NCBI GenBank assembly: GCA_035326025.1 | Contig: DAOKYT010000006.1 | Span: forward strand, 1-64,000 | DNA from: Amarobacter sp035326025 | GTDB taxonomy: Bacteria > Chloroflexota > Dehalococcoidia > Tepidiformales > Tepidiformaceae | Length of the DNA stretch: 64,000 bases | Reading direction: 5' to 3' | Part shown: positions 42,982-51,852 of the stretch, one piece after another | Numbering within the stretch: position 1 is the stretch's first letter | Layout of the letters: each line of letters begins with the position of its first letter | Translations under genes and position numbers: made by a program | The notes under the pieces: model-generated | The model's database searches: none | Told to the model about the DNA's origin: nothing | What the model saw: the letters and a program-made list of their open reading frames with translations, nothing else

Positions 42982-44271
42982 ATGCCCCAGTTCCTGCCAT
43001 TTCGCGGGCTCCGCTACACCGCCAGCGCGGGTCCGCTGAGCGAATTGCTCGCCCCGCCATACGACGTCATCACGCCGGCCCAGCAACAGGCCCTGGCGGC
43101 CCGGAACCCCCACAACGCCGTCCACCTGGAGCTCGCCGAGGGCGGCGAGGACCGCTACCGGCGCGTCGCTGGCCTGCTCGCCGAGTGGCTACGCGACGGC
43201 ACCGTGCGCCGGGACTCGTCCCCTATGCTTTATGTCTATGAGCAGGAGTTCATCGAAGAGGGACACGTCTTTATGCGCCGGGCGCTCATCGCCGCCGTGG
43301 AGGCACAGCCCTGGGACGAAGGGGCGGTGAAGCCGCACGAATACACGATGTCCGGCCCGAAAGAGGACCGCCTCAAGCTCCTGCAGGCGACCGGGGTCCA
43401 GTTCAGCCCGGTGTTCATGATTGCCCGTGACCGGGCCGGCCGGCTGGCGGCCTTCCTGCACTCGGCCATCGTGAGCCGGCCCCCCGACGCCACCGCAACC
43501 ACCATCGACGGCGACCACCACCGGTTCTGGGCCATCGAGGCCGGGACCTTTGAGATGCGCCAGGTCGCTCCGTTGCTGGGCGAGTCGTTCTACATTGCCG
43601 ACGGGCACCATCGCTACGAAACCGCGGTCAGCTACCGGGACTGGCGCGCCGGGCAGGAAGAGCTCCCGCGCGACCACCCGGCCCGGTTCGCCATGACCGC
43701 GATCGTCGCTGCCTCCGACCCTGGCCTGGTCATCCGGCCAATCCACCGGATGGTGCCCCGGACGGCGCCAGCCGATTGGCGCGAGCGGCTGGGCGGCGCC
43801 TTCGCGGTGACCCACGTGAAGCTGGTGGGCAATGCCGGGGAGCGCGCGGCCGAACTGGCGGCCCTCCTCGCCGGGGCGCCCTGCAACATCGTCGCGCTCG
43901 GGCTCGAACCCGGCCAGGTGCATCTTCTCTGCCGGCAGGGCGGTGCCAGGCTTGCCGGGAACGTCCCGGCCGGGCGGAGCGAGGCCTGGGCATCGATTGC
44001 CCCCAATGTGCTGCGCTACGGCGTCCTGGAGCCGCTCTGGGACATCTCTGATGACGACCTTCGCGCGGGCGTCGTGGAGTATTCGCACGACACGCAGGAA
44101 GTGTTGGAGTTTCTCGACGCTCACCCCGGCTCGACGGCGTTCCTGCTCAACCCGGTCACGATCGACTCCGTCATGGCCCTCGCGGACCAGGGCGAGCGGA
44201 TGCCGCAGAAGTCGACGTTCTTCCATCCGAAGCTCGGGACCGGGCTGGTCTTCCATCCGCTCAACCCGTAG
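42982..44271 (+). CDS. DUF1015 family protein
   Basis: 429 residues. PFRGLRYTASAGPLSELLAPPYDVITP at the start and FYIADGHHRYETAVSYRDW in the middle, plus a C-terminal FFHPKLGTGLVFHPL, define DUF1015. The family is conserved in many bacteria, often near serine/PLP metabolism genes, and its reaction is unknown. ATG with GAGGGAG before. Ends six bases before the convergent response regulator gene. Confidence 0.85.
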   Translation: MPQFLPFRGLRYTASAGPLSELLAPPYDVITPAQQQALAARNPHNAVHLELAEGGEDRYRRVAGLLAEWLRDGTVRRDSSPMLYVYEQEFIEEGHVFMRRALIAAVEAQPWDEGAVKPHEYTMSGPKEDRLKLLQATGVQFSPVFMIARDRAGRLAAFLHSAIVSRPPDATATTIDGDHHRFWAIEAGTFEMRQVAPLLGESFYIADGHHRYETAVSYRDWRAGQEELPRDHPARFAMTAIVAASDPGLVIRPIHRMVPRTAPADWRERLGGAFAVTHVKLVGNAGERAAELAALLAGAPCNIVALGLEPGQVHLLCRQGGARLAGNVPAGRSEAWASIAPNVLRYGVLEPLWDISDDDLRAGVVEYSHDTQEVLEFLDAHPGSTAFLLNPVTIDSVMALADQGERMPQKSTFFHPKLGTGLVFHPLNP

Positions 44272-44277
44272 CGGCCT

Positions 44278-44982
44278 TCAGGCCTCGGGATCGACCGGTT
44301 CGGCCTCGAAGAGGTATCCGATGCCCTGCAGGGTCTTGATGATCCGGGGGTTCGAGGGAGTGTCTTCGAGCTTGGCGCGAAGGCGGGAGACCCAGACGCG
44401 CAGGTATTGGAGGTCGTTGCGATATTCCGGCCCCCAGACCTTGGTGAGCAGCTCGGTGTTGAGCATGACCTTGCCCGTGTTGGCTGCCAGGTGTTGCAGC
44501 AGCAACCACTCGGTGCGGGTGAGCGCCACGGGTTCGCCGGCCTTCCGCACCAGTCTGCGCGTGAGGTCGATCTCGACATCGCCGGCCTTCACCACCCGTT
44601 CCACATCCTGGGAAAGGACCCGGCGCATGACGGCGCGAACGCGCGCGCCCAGCTCGTCCGGGTTGAAGGGCTTGACGATGTAGTCGTCGGCGCCCAGCTC
44701 AAGGCCGCGGACCTTGTCGGTATCCTTGTCCCTGGCGCTAACCAGGAGCACCGGAACATTGGAGCGCTCCCGGAGCCGTCGCATGACTTCGAGCCCCGAG
44801 GCGCCGGGCATCATGATGTCGAGCAGGATCACATCCGGCCGGTGCTCCTCAGCCATCGCGATCGCCGACTCGCCGTCGCTGGCGGTGATAACCCGGAAGC
44901 CCTGCGCCGAGAGTTCGAGCTTCATGAGGCGGAGGATCCCGGCTTCGTCATCGACAACCAGTAACAGCGGTTCCGCGGTCAT
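44278..44982 (-). CDS. OmpR/KdpE-type response regulator
   Basis: 234 residues. Receiver with LLVVDDEAGI (acid pair), phospho-Asp in DVILLDIMMPG, VSARD and VKPF; winged helix with TRTEWLLLQHLA, WGPEYRNDLQYLRVWVSRLRAKLED and TLQGIGYLF. The last block is like KdpE. Start overlaps the histidine kinase stop by four bases. All phosphorylation residues are present, unlike the other regulator at 31.4 kb. Confidence 0.9.
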   Translation of the reverse strand: MTAEPLLLVVDDEAGILRLMKLELSAQGFRVITASDGESAIAMAEEHRPDVILLDIMMPGASGLEVMRRLRERSNVPVLLVSARDKDTDKVRGLELGADDYIVKPFNPDELGARVRAVMRRVLSQDVERVVKAGDVEIDLTRRLVRKAGEPVALTRTEWLLLQHLAANTGKVMLNTELLTKVWGPEYRNDLQYLRVWVSRLRAKLEDTPSNPRIIKTLQGIGYLFEAEPVDPEA

Positions 44983-46706
44983 GCATCGAGTCCTTCCTCG
45001 TTGTAAGGGGGCAGGCTAAACCCAACTTCGAGCCCGCCGCCGTCTCGTGGGCGGGCCCATACCTGGCCGGACATGGCTTCGACCAGTCTCTTGCAGACGG
45101 CAAGCCCAAGGCCCGCACCGCTCGCCAGGCGAGCGGTCCGGTCGGACCGGTAGAAGCGCTCGAAAATGCGATCGGCTTCCCCGGGGGGCACCCCGAACCC
45201 CCGATCGAGGACCGCCACCTCGGCCCCGCCGGGGCAGGCGCGGATCACAATCTCGATCGGGGCGCCCGGCGGGCTGTACTTGACAGCATTTCCGACAAGG
45301 TTCCGGAGGATGTGTTCGATGTAGCCGGGTTCGCCCGCCACCGCCTCCGGCTCGCCCTCGACCGCGAGGGTCACCTCGCGACCCTGGCCCGGAACGAGGC
45401 CCGGGAGCATCGCCGGAAGCAGGCGTTGCAGAAGGACGGGTTCGATCGCGACCTCATGGTCGAGTTCGGCGCGTGAAAGGGCGAGGAGGTTCTCCAACAT
45501 CCGCGAGAGCCGCTCCGACTCACGCTCCACATCCCGCAGGATGCCATCGGCCGTCTCACGGTCGATCGCCTGGCCGCGAGAGCGAAGCACCCGCGCCCCG
45601 CCGTGGATGACCGTGATCGGGGTTCGCAACTCGTGCGACATGAGGCCCAGGAACTCGTCCTTCGCGTCGTTCGCCTTGCGCGCCGCGGTGTAGAGGCGCG
45701 CATTGTCGGCCGAGATGGCAGTCCGGCGGGCGAGCTGCAGGGCCAGCTCGTAGTCGTCGTCGCCAAACGGAGCGGAGTCGCCCACGCGGAGGAACGACAT
45801 GACGCCAAGGACCTGGTCACGGGCGATCATCGGCGCCACGACGAGCGACCGCGGGCGGACCTGCCGCAGCGCGGCGACGGCGTTCCCGTCGCCGGCCTGG
45901 AATTCCCGGAGGAACTCCTCGCCGATCTCTCTCAGATATACACCGCCGGAACTCGCGATGGCCGCGCGAGCGGCTTCGCTGGTCCCCTTCCGGTCCCGGG
46001 CGAGGGCGTCGAGGGCCGCGATGGCCGTGCCGATCTCCTCGCGGGCATACGCGGTCGCAACTCGCCGGAGGGCCTCGCCCTCCACCAGGTCGATGGTGCA
46101 GCCATCCGCAAAACGGGGGACGACCAGACCGGCCACGGAGGTGAGCGTGCTATCGAGGTCGAGCGACGCGTTCAACTCGACTCCCGCATCGGCGAGCACC
46201 CGGAGCGCTTCGTTCGCGCGGCGGGCATCGGATTCGCGCTCCTGGGCCGCAGTTTCGCTGGCCACGAGCCGGGTCACCGCGGCGCGGAGGCGCCCGCCGA
46301 GGACGGCGATGACGGCGCCTTCGAACAGGAAGGCAGCGCCGACAACGAGATCTTCGCCGCCGATGCGCGGCTCCAATGCAGGGGGCACAAACAGCCACTC
46401 GCCAACGACCAGGAGCGCCACCGTGGCCATCAGCGCTGGACCCGTGCCCGCGAAAAGCGCGACGAGAATGACCGCGCCCATGAACACGATAAACGTCGGC
46501 GCGAGGTCTTCGAGCGTGACCTGGAGGACAGCCCGGATCGCCACCACCAGGGCGACCGCGAGCGCGCCAACCAGGTAGCCGCGCTGGTGGTCGCTGATTT
46601 CCGGTGCGGTGACCCACCTGATGAGCCCCTGCACACGTTCGACGGCCGGCTGCTGTGCTACGCGTTGCACCTCTCGATGGTAGGCGCCCGGCGATCGCTC
46701 CGCCAA
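44979..46706 (-). CDS. KdpD-like membrane sensor histidine kinase
   Basis: 575 residues. Membrane part 44-140 with four segments (DUF4118-like), GAF-like sensor about 165-335, HisKA with His358 in EFLGLMSHELRTPITVIHGG, and HATPase with NLVGNAVKYSPPG, DRGFGVPP and ASGAGLGLAVCKRLVEAMSG. It lacks the N-terminal KdpD osmosensor/Usp domain, so it is a short KdpD relative and the signal is not K+ by necessity. TTG start at 46706 is uncertain. The gene is 18 bases after fumC and overlaps its response regulator. Confidence 0.85.
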   Translation of the reverse strand: MAERSPGAYHREVQRVAQQPAVERVQGLIRWVTAPEISDHQRGYLVGALAVALVVAIRAVLQVTLEDLAPTFIVFMGAVILVALFAGTGPALMATVALLVVGEWLFVPPALEPRIGGEDLVVGAAFLFEGAVIAVLGGRLRAAVTRLVASETAAQERESDARRANEALRVLADAGVELNASLDLDSTLTSVAGLVVPRFADGCTIDLVEGEALRRVATAYAREEIGTAIAALDALARDRKGTSEAARAAIASSGGVYLREIGEEFLREFQAGDGNAVAALRQVRPRSLVVAPMIARDQVLGVMSFLRVGDSAPFGDDDYELALQLARRTAISADNARLYTAARKANDAKDEFLGLMSHELRTPITVIHGGARVLRSRGQAIDRETADGILRDVERESERLSRMLENLLALSRAELDHEVAIEPVLLQRLLPAMLPGLVPGQGREVTLAVEGEPEAVAGEPGYIEHILRNLVGNAVKYSPPGAPIEIVIRACPGGAEVAVLDRGFGVPPGEADRIFERFYRSDRTARLASGAGLGLAVCKRLVEAMSGQVWARPRDGGGLEVGFSLPPYNEEGLDA

Positions 46707-46724
46707 CCAGGGGCCGGCCCGGCA

Positions 46725-48116
46725 TCATTTACCGGTCATGCGGCGGACATCGAGCAGGCGGTCGAGCTCCTGGGCGGGGAGGCCGAGGCGCTCGGCCGCC
46801 ACCTGCCGCACGGTACGTCCGCTGGCGAGGGCTTCGTTCACGATCGTGGCGGCACGGTCGTAGCCGATGACCTCGGCCAGCGGGGTGGCGATGCTGAGGC
46901 CCTGCTCCACGCTTTCGGGCCCGCGGGTGGTAGCCTCCAGGCCATCAATGCATTTCTCCGCGAACACCGCCGACGCCGCCGAGAGCAGACTGATCGATTG
47001 GAGCAGTGCCACGCCGGCGACCGGGAGCATCGTGTTCAACTCGAAGAACCCCCACTGGCCCGCCATCGCGACAGTGGCATCGTTGCCGGCGACGCGGGCT
47101 GCGACCTGGACGACCGCCTCGGGTACCACGGGGTTTACCTTGCCCGGCATGATGGAGCTGCCCGGCTGAAGGGCGGGTAGCACGAGCTCGCCGAGGCCGG
47201 CCCGCGGACCACTGCCCATGAGCCGGATATCGTTCGCAATTTTCACGAGCGAGATCGCAACGGTGCGGAGCTGGCCGCTCGACTCGACCAGCGCGTCGAT
47301 GGACGACTGGGCCTGGAAGTGGTTCGTGGTCTCGACGAGTTGCACCTTTTCGCGCTCGGAGACGTAGGAGAGCACGCGCCCGGCGAATTCCGGGTGGGTG
47401 TTGACACCGGTGCCGACTGCGGTGCCGCCGAGGGCCACTTCGCGCAGCGCCTCGCCGGCAAGGGTGACGCGCCTGCGGGCACGCTCGACCTGGCCGGCGT
47501 ACCCGCGGAACTCCTGGCCCAGCCGGATGGGCGTCGCGTCCATCAGGTGCGTCCGCCCGGTCTTCACGATGGAGTCGAACTCCACGGACTTCCGCTGGAG
47601 TGACGCCTCGAGCCGGTAGAGGCCCGGCAGGAGCCGCTTGCGGATCTCGGTCACGGCGGCCAGGTGGATCGCCGTGGGGATAACGTCGTTCGAGGACTGG
47701 CCGCGATTCACGTGGTCGTTCGGATGCACCGGCGAATACACGCCGCGAGGGCCAGCGCCGAGGAGTTCGTTGGCCCGGTTCGCGATGACTTCATTCGCAT
47801 TCATGTTGGTCGAGGTGCCCGAGCCCGTCTGGAAGACATCGACGATGAACTGCTCGTCCCAATCACCTTTGGCGACTTCTTCGGCGGCGGCCTGGATGGC
47901 GTTGGCCAGCTCAGCGGGGATGAGCCCGAGGTCGCGGTTGGCGCGCGCCGCGCCCGCCTTCAGCATGCCAAGGGCGCGGATAAGGGCCCGGGGAACGCGT
48001 TCGCCCGAAATGGGGAAGTTCGCGGCCGCCCGGGCGGTATCGATGCCGTAGTAGGCGGCCAGGGGAACCGGATACTCGCCGAGGGCGTCGTGTTCGATGC
48101 GGGAGTTGGTGGTCAT
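46725..48116 (-). CDS. fumC: Fumarate hydratase, class II
   Basis: 463 residues. FQTGSGTSTNMNANEVIANRAN, HPNDHVNRGQSSNDVIPTA, TGRTHLMDATPIRLGQEF and the signature GSSIMPGKVNP. This is the fumarase/aspartase superfamily; the TGSGTSTNMNANEV wording lies between fumarase and aspartate ammonia-lyase. Length and C-terminus (LDRLLDVRRMTGK) favour fumarase, which hydrates fumarate to malate. ATG at 48116; a GTG three codons earlier is possible. Followed at 18 bases by a sensor kinase, so it may be co-transcribed with it. Confidence 0.87.
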   Translation of the reverse strand: MTTNSRIEHDALGEYPVPLAAYYGIDTARAAANFPISGERVPRALIRALGMLKAGAARANRDLGLIPAELANAIQAAAEEVAKGDWDEQFIVDVFQTGSGTSTNMNANEVIANRANELLGAGPRGVYSPVHPNDHVNRGQSSNDVIPTAIHLAAVTEIRKRLLPGLYRLEASLQRKSVEFDSIVKTGRTHLMDATPIRLGQEFRGYAGQVERARRRVTLAGEALREVALGGTAVGTGVNTHPEFAGRVLSYVSEREKVQLVETTNHFQAQSSIDALVESSGQLRTVAISLVKIANDIRLMGSGPRAGLGELVLPALQPGSSIMPGKVNPVVPEAVVQVAARVAGNDATVAMAGQWGFFELNTMLPVAGVALLQSISLLSAASAVFAEKCIDGLEATTRGPESVEQGLSIATPLAEVIGYDRAATIVNEALASGRTVRQVAAERLGLPAQELDRLLDVRRMTGK

Positions 48117-48144
48117 ACCGGCCACTGTAGCAAAGCTGTTCTTG

Positions 48145-48173
48145 TTGAACGGGGGGTGCCCGGGGCATAGACT
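48145..48173 (+). promoter_or_regulatory. Sigma-70-type promoter of the tRNA cluster (tRNA-Val)
   Basis: TTGAAC at 48145-48150, 17-base spacer, TAGACT at 48168-48173; transcription would start a few bases before the mature tRNA-Val at 48184. Agrees in -35 with the tRNA-Leu promoter below. Confidence 0.65.
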
Positions 48174-48183
48174 GAGGGTTCGC

Positions 48184-48260
48184 GGGCGGTTAGCTCAGAT
48201 GGTTAGAGCGCGTCGTTCACACCGACGAGGTCACTGGTTCGAGTCCAGTACCGCCCACCA
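48184..48260 (+). tRNA. tRNA-Val (CAC)
   Basis: Acceptor GGGCGGT/ACCGCCC, discriminator A, encoded CCA, 77 bases. Anticodon stem CGTCG/CGACG with loop TTCACAC gives CAC, valine. First of three tRNA genes on the plus strand, all ending in encoded CCA. Confidence 0.97.
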
Positions 48261-48282
48261 GGCCACCGCGAACCGGCTCCGG

Positions 48283-48311
48283 TTGAACGCTCCCCCCCGC
48301 GGGCTGATAAT
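48283..48311 (+). promoter_or_regulatory. Sigma-70-type promoter of tRNA-Leu/tRNA-Arg
   Basis: TTGAAC at 48283-48288, a 17-base spacer, GATAAT at 48306-48311 (one mismatch to TATAAT). Start about 48318, three bases before tRNA-Leu. tRNA-Arg follows after 13 bases and is likely in the same transcript. Confidence 0.75.
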
Positions 48312-48320
48312 GGCCTGAGT

Positions 48321-48407
48321 GCCGAAGTGGCGGAATGGCAGACGCGCTACGTTCAGGGCGTAGTGTCCTTCACGGGCGTGTGAGTTCAAATCTCACCTTC
48401 GGCACCA
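48321..48407 (+). tRNA. tRNA-Leu (CAG)
   Basis: 87 bases with a long variable arm (TGTCCTTCACGGGCGT), acceptor GCCGAAG/CTTCGGC, discriminator A and encoded CCA. Anticodon stem CTACG/CGTAG with loop TTCAGGG gives CAG, leucine. Confidence 0.97.
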
Positions 48408-48420
48408 CGTTCTCTCGTAT

Positions 48421-48496
48421 GCGCCCGTAGCTCAGGGGATAGAGTGTTGGGTTGCGGACCCAAAGGTCGGAGGTTCGAATCCTCCCGGGCGTACCA
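48421..48496 (+). tRNA. tRNA-Arg (GCG)
   Basis: 76 bases, acceptor GCGCCCG/CGGGCGT (first pair G-U), discriminator A, encoded CCA. The anticodon loop TTGCGGA between TTGGG and CCCAA gives GCG, for CGC/CGU. Most bacteria use ACG (inosine) for these codons, so a G at position 34 is uncommon. Confidence 0.93.
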
Positions 48497-48509
48497 TGGC
48501 AGTTGAGCG

Positions 48510-48539
48510 AAAAGCCCCGTCGGCAAGGCGGGGCTTTTT
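48510..48539 (+). terminator. Rho-independent terminator after tRNA-Arg, bidirectional
   Basis: AAAAGCCCCG and CGGGGCTTTTT pair perfectly around CGGCAAGG-like loop bases, with a T-run after it on the plus strand and an A-run before it that serves the minus strand. It ends the tRNA transcript and, read on the other strand, follows the stop of the exchanger gene at 48543. Confidence 0.9.
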
Positions 48540-48542
48540 GTG

Positions 48543-49808
48543 TCAGTGCCCGGCTGTTGAGGAGACAGGCGGCGAATCGCCCTGGCGAGGTGCGAGTTCC
48601 CTCCCCCGCATCACCGCCCAGGCATCGCCGACCGTTTGGGGGATCTGCCGCCGCGTGGCGATCAGGATGCCAATGCACAGCACGGTGTAGGCCGCGGCGT
48701 AGATGATGCGCGCACCCTCATTCGTGATGAACAGCTGCGTCGCGAAAAGCACGAACAGGGCGATGGCTTCCTTGCGCGCCATGCGAAGGTTCATGAAGAC
48801 GGCTATCGCGAATGCCGACTGCGCCGCGGTCAGGAAGATCTCCTCCCGCTGCCGGTCATCGAGCGGAAGGCCCGTGGTGAAGCCGAATTCGCCCGCGGAG
48901 GCGAGGAAAGCGATCGGGAGCGTGCCGATAAGCAACGTCCATTGGTTGACTTTCGACGAGATGAGCACACCCATGCCGGCAGCGGCGCGGCCTCGCCAGG
49001 CGAGCAGACATGCGACGAGGACTTCCGGCGATTCGGAAGCCAGGGGGGCCAGCCACTGGATGAGGAGGAATTCGGAGACTCCAAAATCCTCGCCGATGTG
49101 CACGAGCGACTCAGCGAACGGCTCGGCCGAGGCGAAGATGGTGACGGCGCTAAAGATAAGCACCGTGATGACCACCGTGCGCCGGGGCGCGGCGGTCAGA
49201 GCGCCCATCGCCTGCGCGGGGCCCACCAGTTCGACATGTTCCGACTCCACCTTCGAGGTGAAATACATGTACATGATGAACAGGGACACGAGGATGATGG
49301 TGTCGATGATCGTCACGTGGTGACGTAGCGGAATGAAGATCACGTAGAGGGTGGCCACCGTGAGAAACGTGAGTTCGAGACTGCGCTGACGGTCGACGAC
49401 CAATTCCTTGAGGCGCGTGCGGTAGAAGAAGAGCAGGAAGACGATGGGCCAGCCGACGCCGATGAGCAGCCGGTTGCCGCCGGTCATGTTGGCGATCGCG
49501 AGCCCGCGCTCGGCCTCTGCGGGGTCGGCCCCGGCGTTCCAGGCAAGGATAAAGTCGACGGCGTATTCGGGAAGCACCGCGATGATGGCGATGATGGCAA
49601 GGGCAAGGCCCTGGGAGATGTCCATCTCCGCTGTCTCGGCGCCCCAGCTCAGGAGGAACGCCGCCGCGAGGATCGCCAGGCCGAAAATGATTGCAGCCGG
49701 GACCGGGTCCGGGTGGATTCCACCGAACCTCAGCACGATACCCGGGAGGCAGACCATCGCGGTGACGGCGATGACTGTCCAGCTCTTGCCGTAGGCGGAG
49801 GGGTTCAC
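48543..49808 (-). CDS. CaCA-family cation exchanger (Na+/Ca2+-type)
   Basis: 421 residues, about ten to eleven membrane segments. The two alpha repeats show as AIIAIIAVLPEYAVDFILAW...NMTGGNRLLIGVGWP and LAPLASESPEVLVACLLAWRG...ISSKVNQWTLLIGTLP, with the acid residues (PEY, SPE) that bind the cation. The central loop is basic and short. It exchanges Ca2+ (or another cation) for Na+ or H+ across the membrane. Lies 6 bases from the PHP gene on the same strand, so the two are one transcript. Confidence 0.87.
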   Translation of the reverse strand: MNPSAYGKSWTVIAVTAMVCLPGIVLRFGGIHPDPVPAAIIFGLAILAAAFLLSWGAETAEMDISQGLALAIIAIIAVLPEYAVDFILAWNAGADPAEAERGLAIANMTGGNRLLIGVGWPIVFLLFFYRTRLKELVVDRQRSLELTFLTVATLYVIFIPLRHHVTIIDTIILVSLFIMYMYFTSKVESEHVELVGPAQAMGALTAAPRRTVVITVLIFSAVTIFASAEPFAESLVHIGEDFGVSEFLLIQWLAPLASESPEVLVACLLAWRGRAAAGMGVLISSKVNQWTLLIGTLPIAFLASAGEFGFTTGLPLDDRQREEIFLTAAQSAFAIAVFMNLRMARKEAIALFVLFATQLFITNEGARIIYAAAYTVLCIGILIATRRQIPQTVGDAWAVMRGRELAPRQGDSPPVSSTAGH

Positions 49809-49814
49809 CGTGCG

Positions 49815-50528
49815 CTATTCGTAGAAGGGAATCGGCTCGGCCGTTTCCCAGTAGTTGTTGAGTTTGCCCTCGGGCAACCCGCGGCCAGGGTAAAAGCGGC
49901 CCTTGTGCATCAGGTCCAGCATGTGCTCGGGGCTCACGATCTCCTCCTCGAAAACGGCGGCGAAATAGCCAATCCCCTGGGTGCTGTGGGCATCCGAGCC
50001 GCCTGTACCGGGCTTGCCCATGGTCTTGGCCACCTGGAGCGCGAAGTAGTTCTCCCGCGGTGTGTTGCAGCCATTGAGCACCTCGATGCCGTCGACCAGC
50101 TGGAACACTGGCAGTTTCGCCGCCTGCTCGGGGGTCAGGTTGAAGGGCTCCTTGCCTTCGCGCTTGAAGTGCACGGGGTCAAAGAAGTGGCGGAAGGGGT
50201 GGGCGACGATCAGGAAGGCCCCTTGCTCGTCCGCGACTTCCCGCAGCTTCTCCAGGCGGCGAATGCCCGGCGCGTATCCTTTCAGTCCAACGGCGAGGAT
50301 GTGGCCCATGTCGGTCGACACCTCCATGCCGTTGGAGACGAACATGTGGGGGTGCTTCTTGCGGAATGGACCGAGGTCCCACGACTCCCACATCCGGTCG
50401 TGTTCGGTGATGTTCACCCCGGTGAGCCCCACGCGCGCGGCTTCGGTGATGAGGTCTTCTGGATCGAGCATGGAGTCGGAGGCGCCACGCGTGGTGTGCA
50501 GGTGCATATCAATGATGGTGCCCGGCAC
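49815..50528 (-). CDS. PHP-domain metal-dependent phosphoesterase
   Basis: 237 residues. IIDMHLHTTRGASDS gives the first His pair, NITEHDRM the second, AHPF the third and GGSDAHSTQGIG the last, the PHP metal site. PHP enzymes remove phosphate (histidinol phosphate, nucleotides, others). The start is the GTG at 50528 with GGAGG six bases before it. The substrate is unknown; the ring of homologues is often annotated PHP-domain protein only. Confidence 0.83.
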   Translation of the reverse strand: MPGTIIDMHLHTTRGASDSMLDPEDLITEAARVGLTGVNITEHDRMWESWDLGPFRKKHPHMFVSNGMEVSTDMGHILAVGLKGYAPGIRRLEKLREVADEQGAFLIVAHPFRHFFDPVHFKREGKEPFNLTPEQAAKLPVFQLVDGIEVLNGCNTPRENYFALQVAKTMGKPGTGGSDAHSTQGIGYFAAVFEEEIVSPEHMLDLMHKGRFYPGRGLPEGKLNNYWETAEPIPFYE

Positions 50529-50578
50529 GCCGCGCCTCCGAGTGTATTGCAAAGATTTTCACGAGTTCTGGCAGTATA

Positions 50579-50992
50579 TCATCGCTCGGCCAGCAGAGGC
50601 ATCAGCCACCCGAAGAGGCCCACGAACGCCATCGACATCGAAAGCCACAGCCACCAGAGCCGCCGCGATAGCGCAATCAGCACCGGGATCGGCAGGAAGG
50701 CGAGCGCCGCCATGATGAACAGGAACTGCCAGCTTGGCGCTCCCAGCGCACCGGGCTTGTCCTCGAACCCGCCAAGCACGTAGGCCGAGGCGAGCACCAG
50801 GCCGGCCATGGTCCACATGACGGTCGTGCCGATGGAGATCGGGACCGCCAGGAGGAAGCCGGGTACCCCCGGGTCGATCCAGACCTGGACGAACTTCTGG
50901 GGGCCTGGCTGGAGTGCCAGGTAGGTCAGGGCGAAGGTCGAGAGGATCGCCATCGCGTAGCCGGCGGCCCAGCCGCCAACGACGGCGTTCAC
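50579..50992 (-). CDS. Small membrane protein of unknown function
   Basis: 137 residues with four hydrophobic stretches (about 10-28, 44-72, 88-108, 115-133). GTG start at 50992 overlaps the ispE stop (GTGA), and the segment FEDKPGALGAPSWQFLFIMAALAFLP is the most conserved-looking part. A larger open frame upstream is shadow of ispE and is rejected. Function unknown; its coupling to ispE suggests regular co-expression. Confidence 0.6.
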   Translation of the reverse strand: MNAVVGGWAAGYAMAILSTFALTYLALQPGPQKFVQVWIDPGVPGFLLAVPISIGTTVMWTMAGLVLASAYVLGGFEDKPGALGAPSWQFLFIMAALAFLPIPVLIALSRRLWWLWLSMSMAFVGLFGWLMPLLAER

Positions 50993-51852
50993 CGGGGACC
51001 CGCGGTCCGCGTCGGGATGACCATGCAAGGCGCACCCTCCACCGCCTCGGCGATGGTCGCTCCCGTGCCCGGCGGGCCGATCCAGAACAGTGTGGGGCCA
51101 GCGCCCGCGAGGTGGACCGGCTCTCCGGCGCGGGCCTCCAGCTCCTCCCGCAGTGCCGCAAGCCCCGGGAAGAGCTCGAAGGCGACACGCTCGAAGGCGT
51201 TGGACACGTCCGCGGAGCGGATGCGCGCCGGGGGGTTCGCGGCGAAGCGAGCGGCGATGCCACCGGGATCGAGGGCGAGCCGGTCGAGGGCAGCGAACAT
51301 TTGCCCGGTCTTGCGTTCGATGCTGAGGGGCGAGACGAACAGCACGACATCGTGAGGAGCCAGCGCCGGGAGGGGGGCGACACATTCGCCCCGGCCCGTG
51401 CCCCGCGCCGTGCCACCAGACAGGAAGAAGACCTCGTCGCTCCCGAGTGCCGCCGCGATTTCGGCGAGCAGGGCTTCGCTGGTGCCCGGCCAGGCTGTCG
51501 CGAGCAGGCGAAGCACGGCCGCAGCGTCGGACGCGCCACCGCCAAGGCCGGCAGCCGCCGGGATGTGCTTGGTGAGCCGCAACCCCAGGCGCCCTATCGA
51601 GATGCCCAGCCGCCCTCCGAGGGCGAGCGCGGCCCGCCAGGCGAGGTTGCTGGCATCGGCCGGGGTACCCGCGGCGAACGGCCCATCGACCTGGATGCCC
51701 GCGGGGCCATCGAGCCGCAGTTCCACCCCATCGGCGAGCTGAAGCTCCTGGAAGATGGTATCGAGCTCGTGGTAGCCGTCCTCGCGGCGGCTCAGCACCT
51801 CGAGGACGAGATTCACTTTCGCCGGGGCATGGCCCCGAAGCACCTCAGGCAC
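50989..51852 (-). CDS. ispE: 4-diphosphocytidyl-2-C-methyl-D-erythritol kinase
   Basis: 287 residues. HAPAKVNLVLEVLSRREDGYHELDTIFQ at the N-terminus, the GHMP ATP loop IPAAAGLGGGASDAAAVLRL and the C-terminal AGAGPTLFWIG are IspE signatures. Third from last step-type kinase of the MEP isoprenoid route. GTG start at 51852, eight bases inside the ksgA end, with GAGG about nine bases before. Its tail is coupled to a small membrane protein. Confidence 0.93.
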   Translation of the reverse strand: MPEVLRGHAPAKVNLVLEVLSRREDGYHELDTIFQELQLADGVELRLDGPAGIQVDGPFAAGTPADASNLAWRAALALGGRLGISIGRLGLRLTKHIPAAAGLGGGASDAAAVLRLLATAWPGTSEALLAEIAAALGSDEVFFLSGGTARGTGRGECVAPLPALAPHDVVLFVSPLSIERKTGQMFAALDRLALDPGGIAARFAANPPARIRSADVSNAFERVAFELFPGLAALREELEARAGEPVHLAGAGPTLFWIGPPGTGATIAEAVEGAPCMVIPTRTAGPR

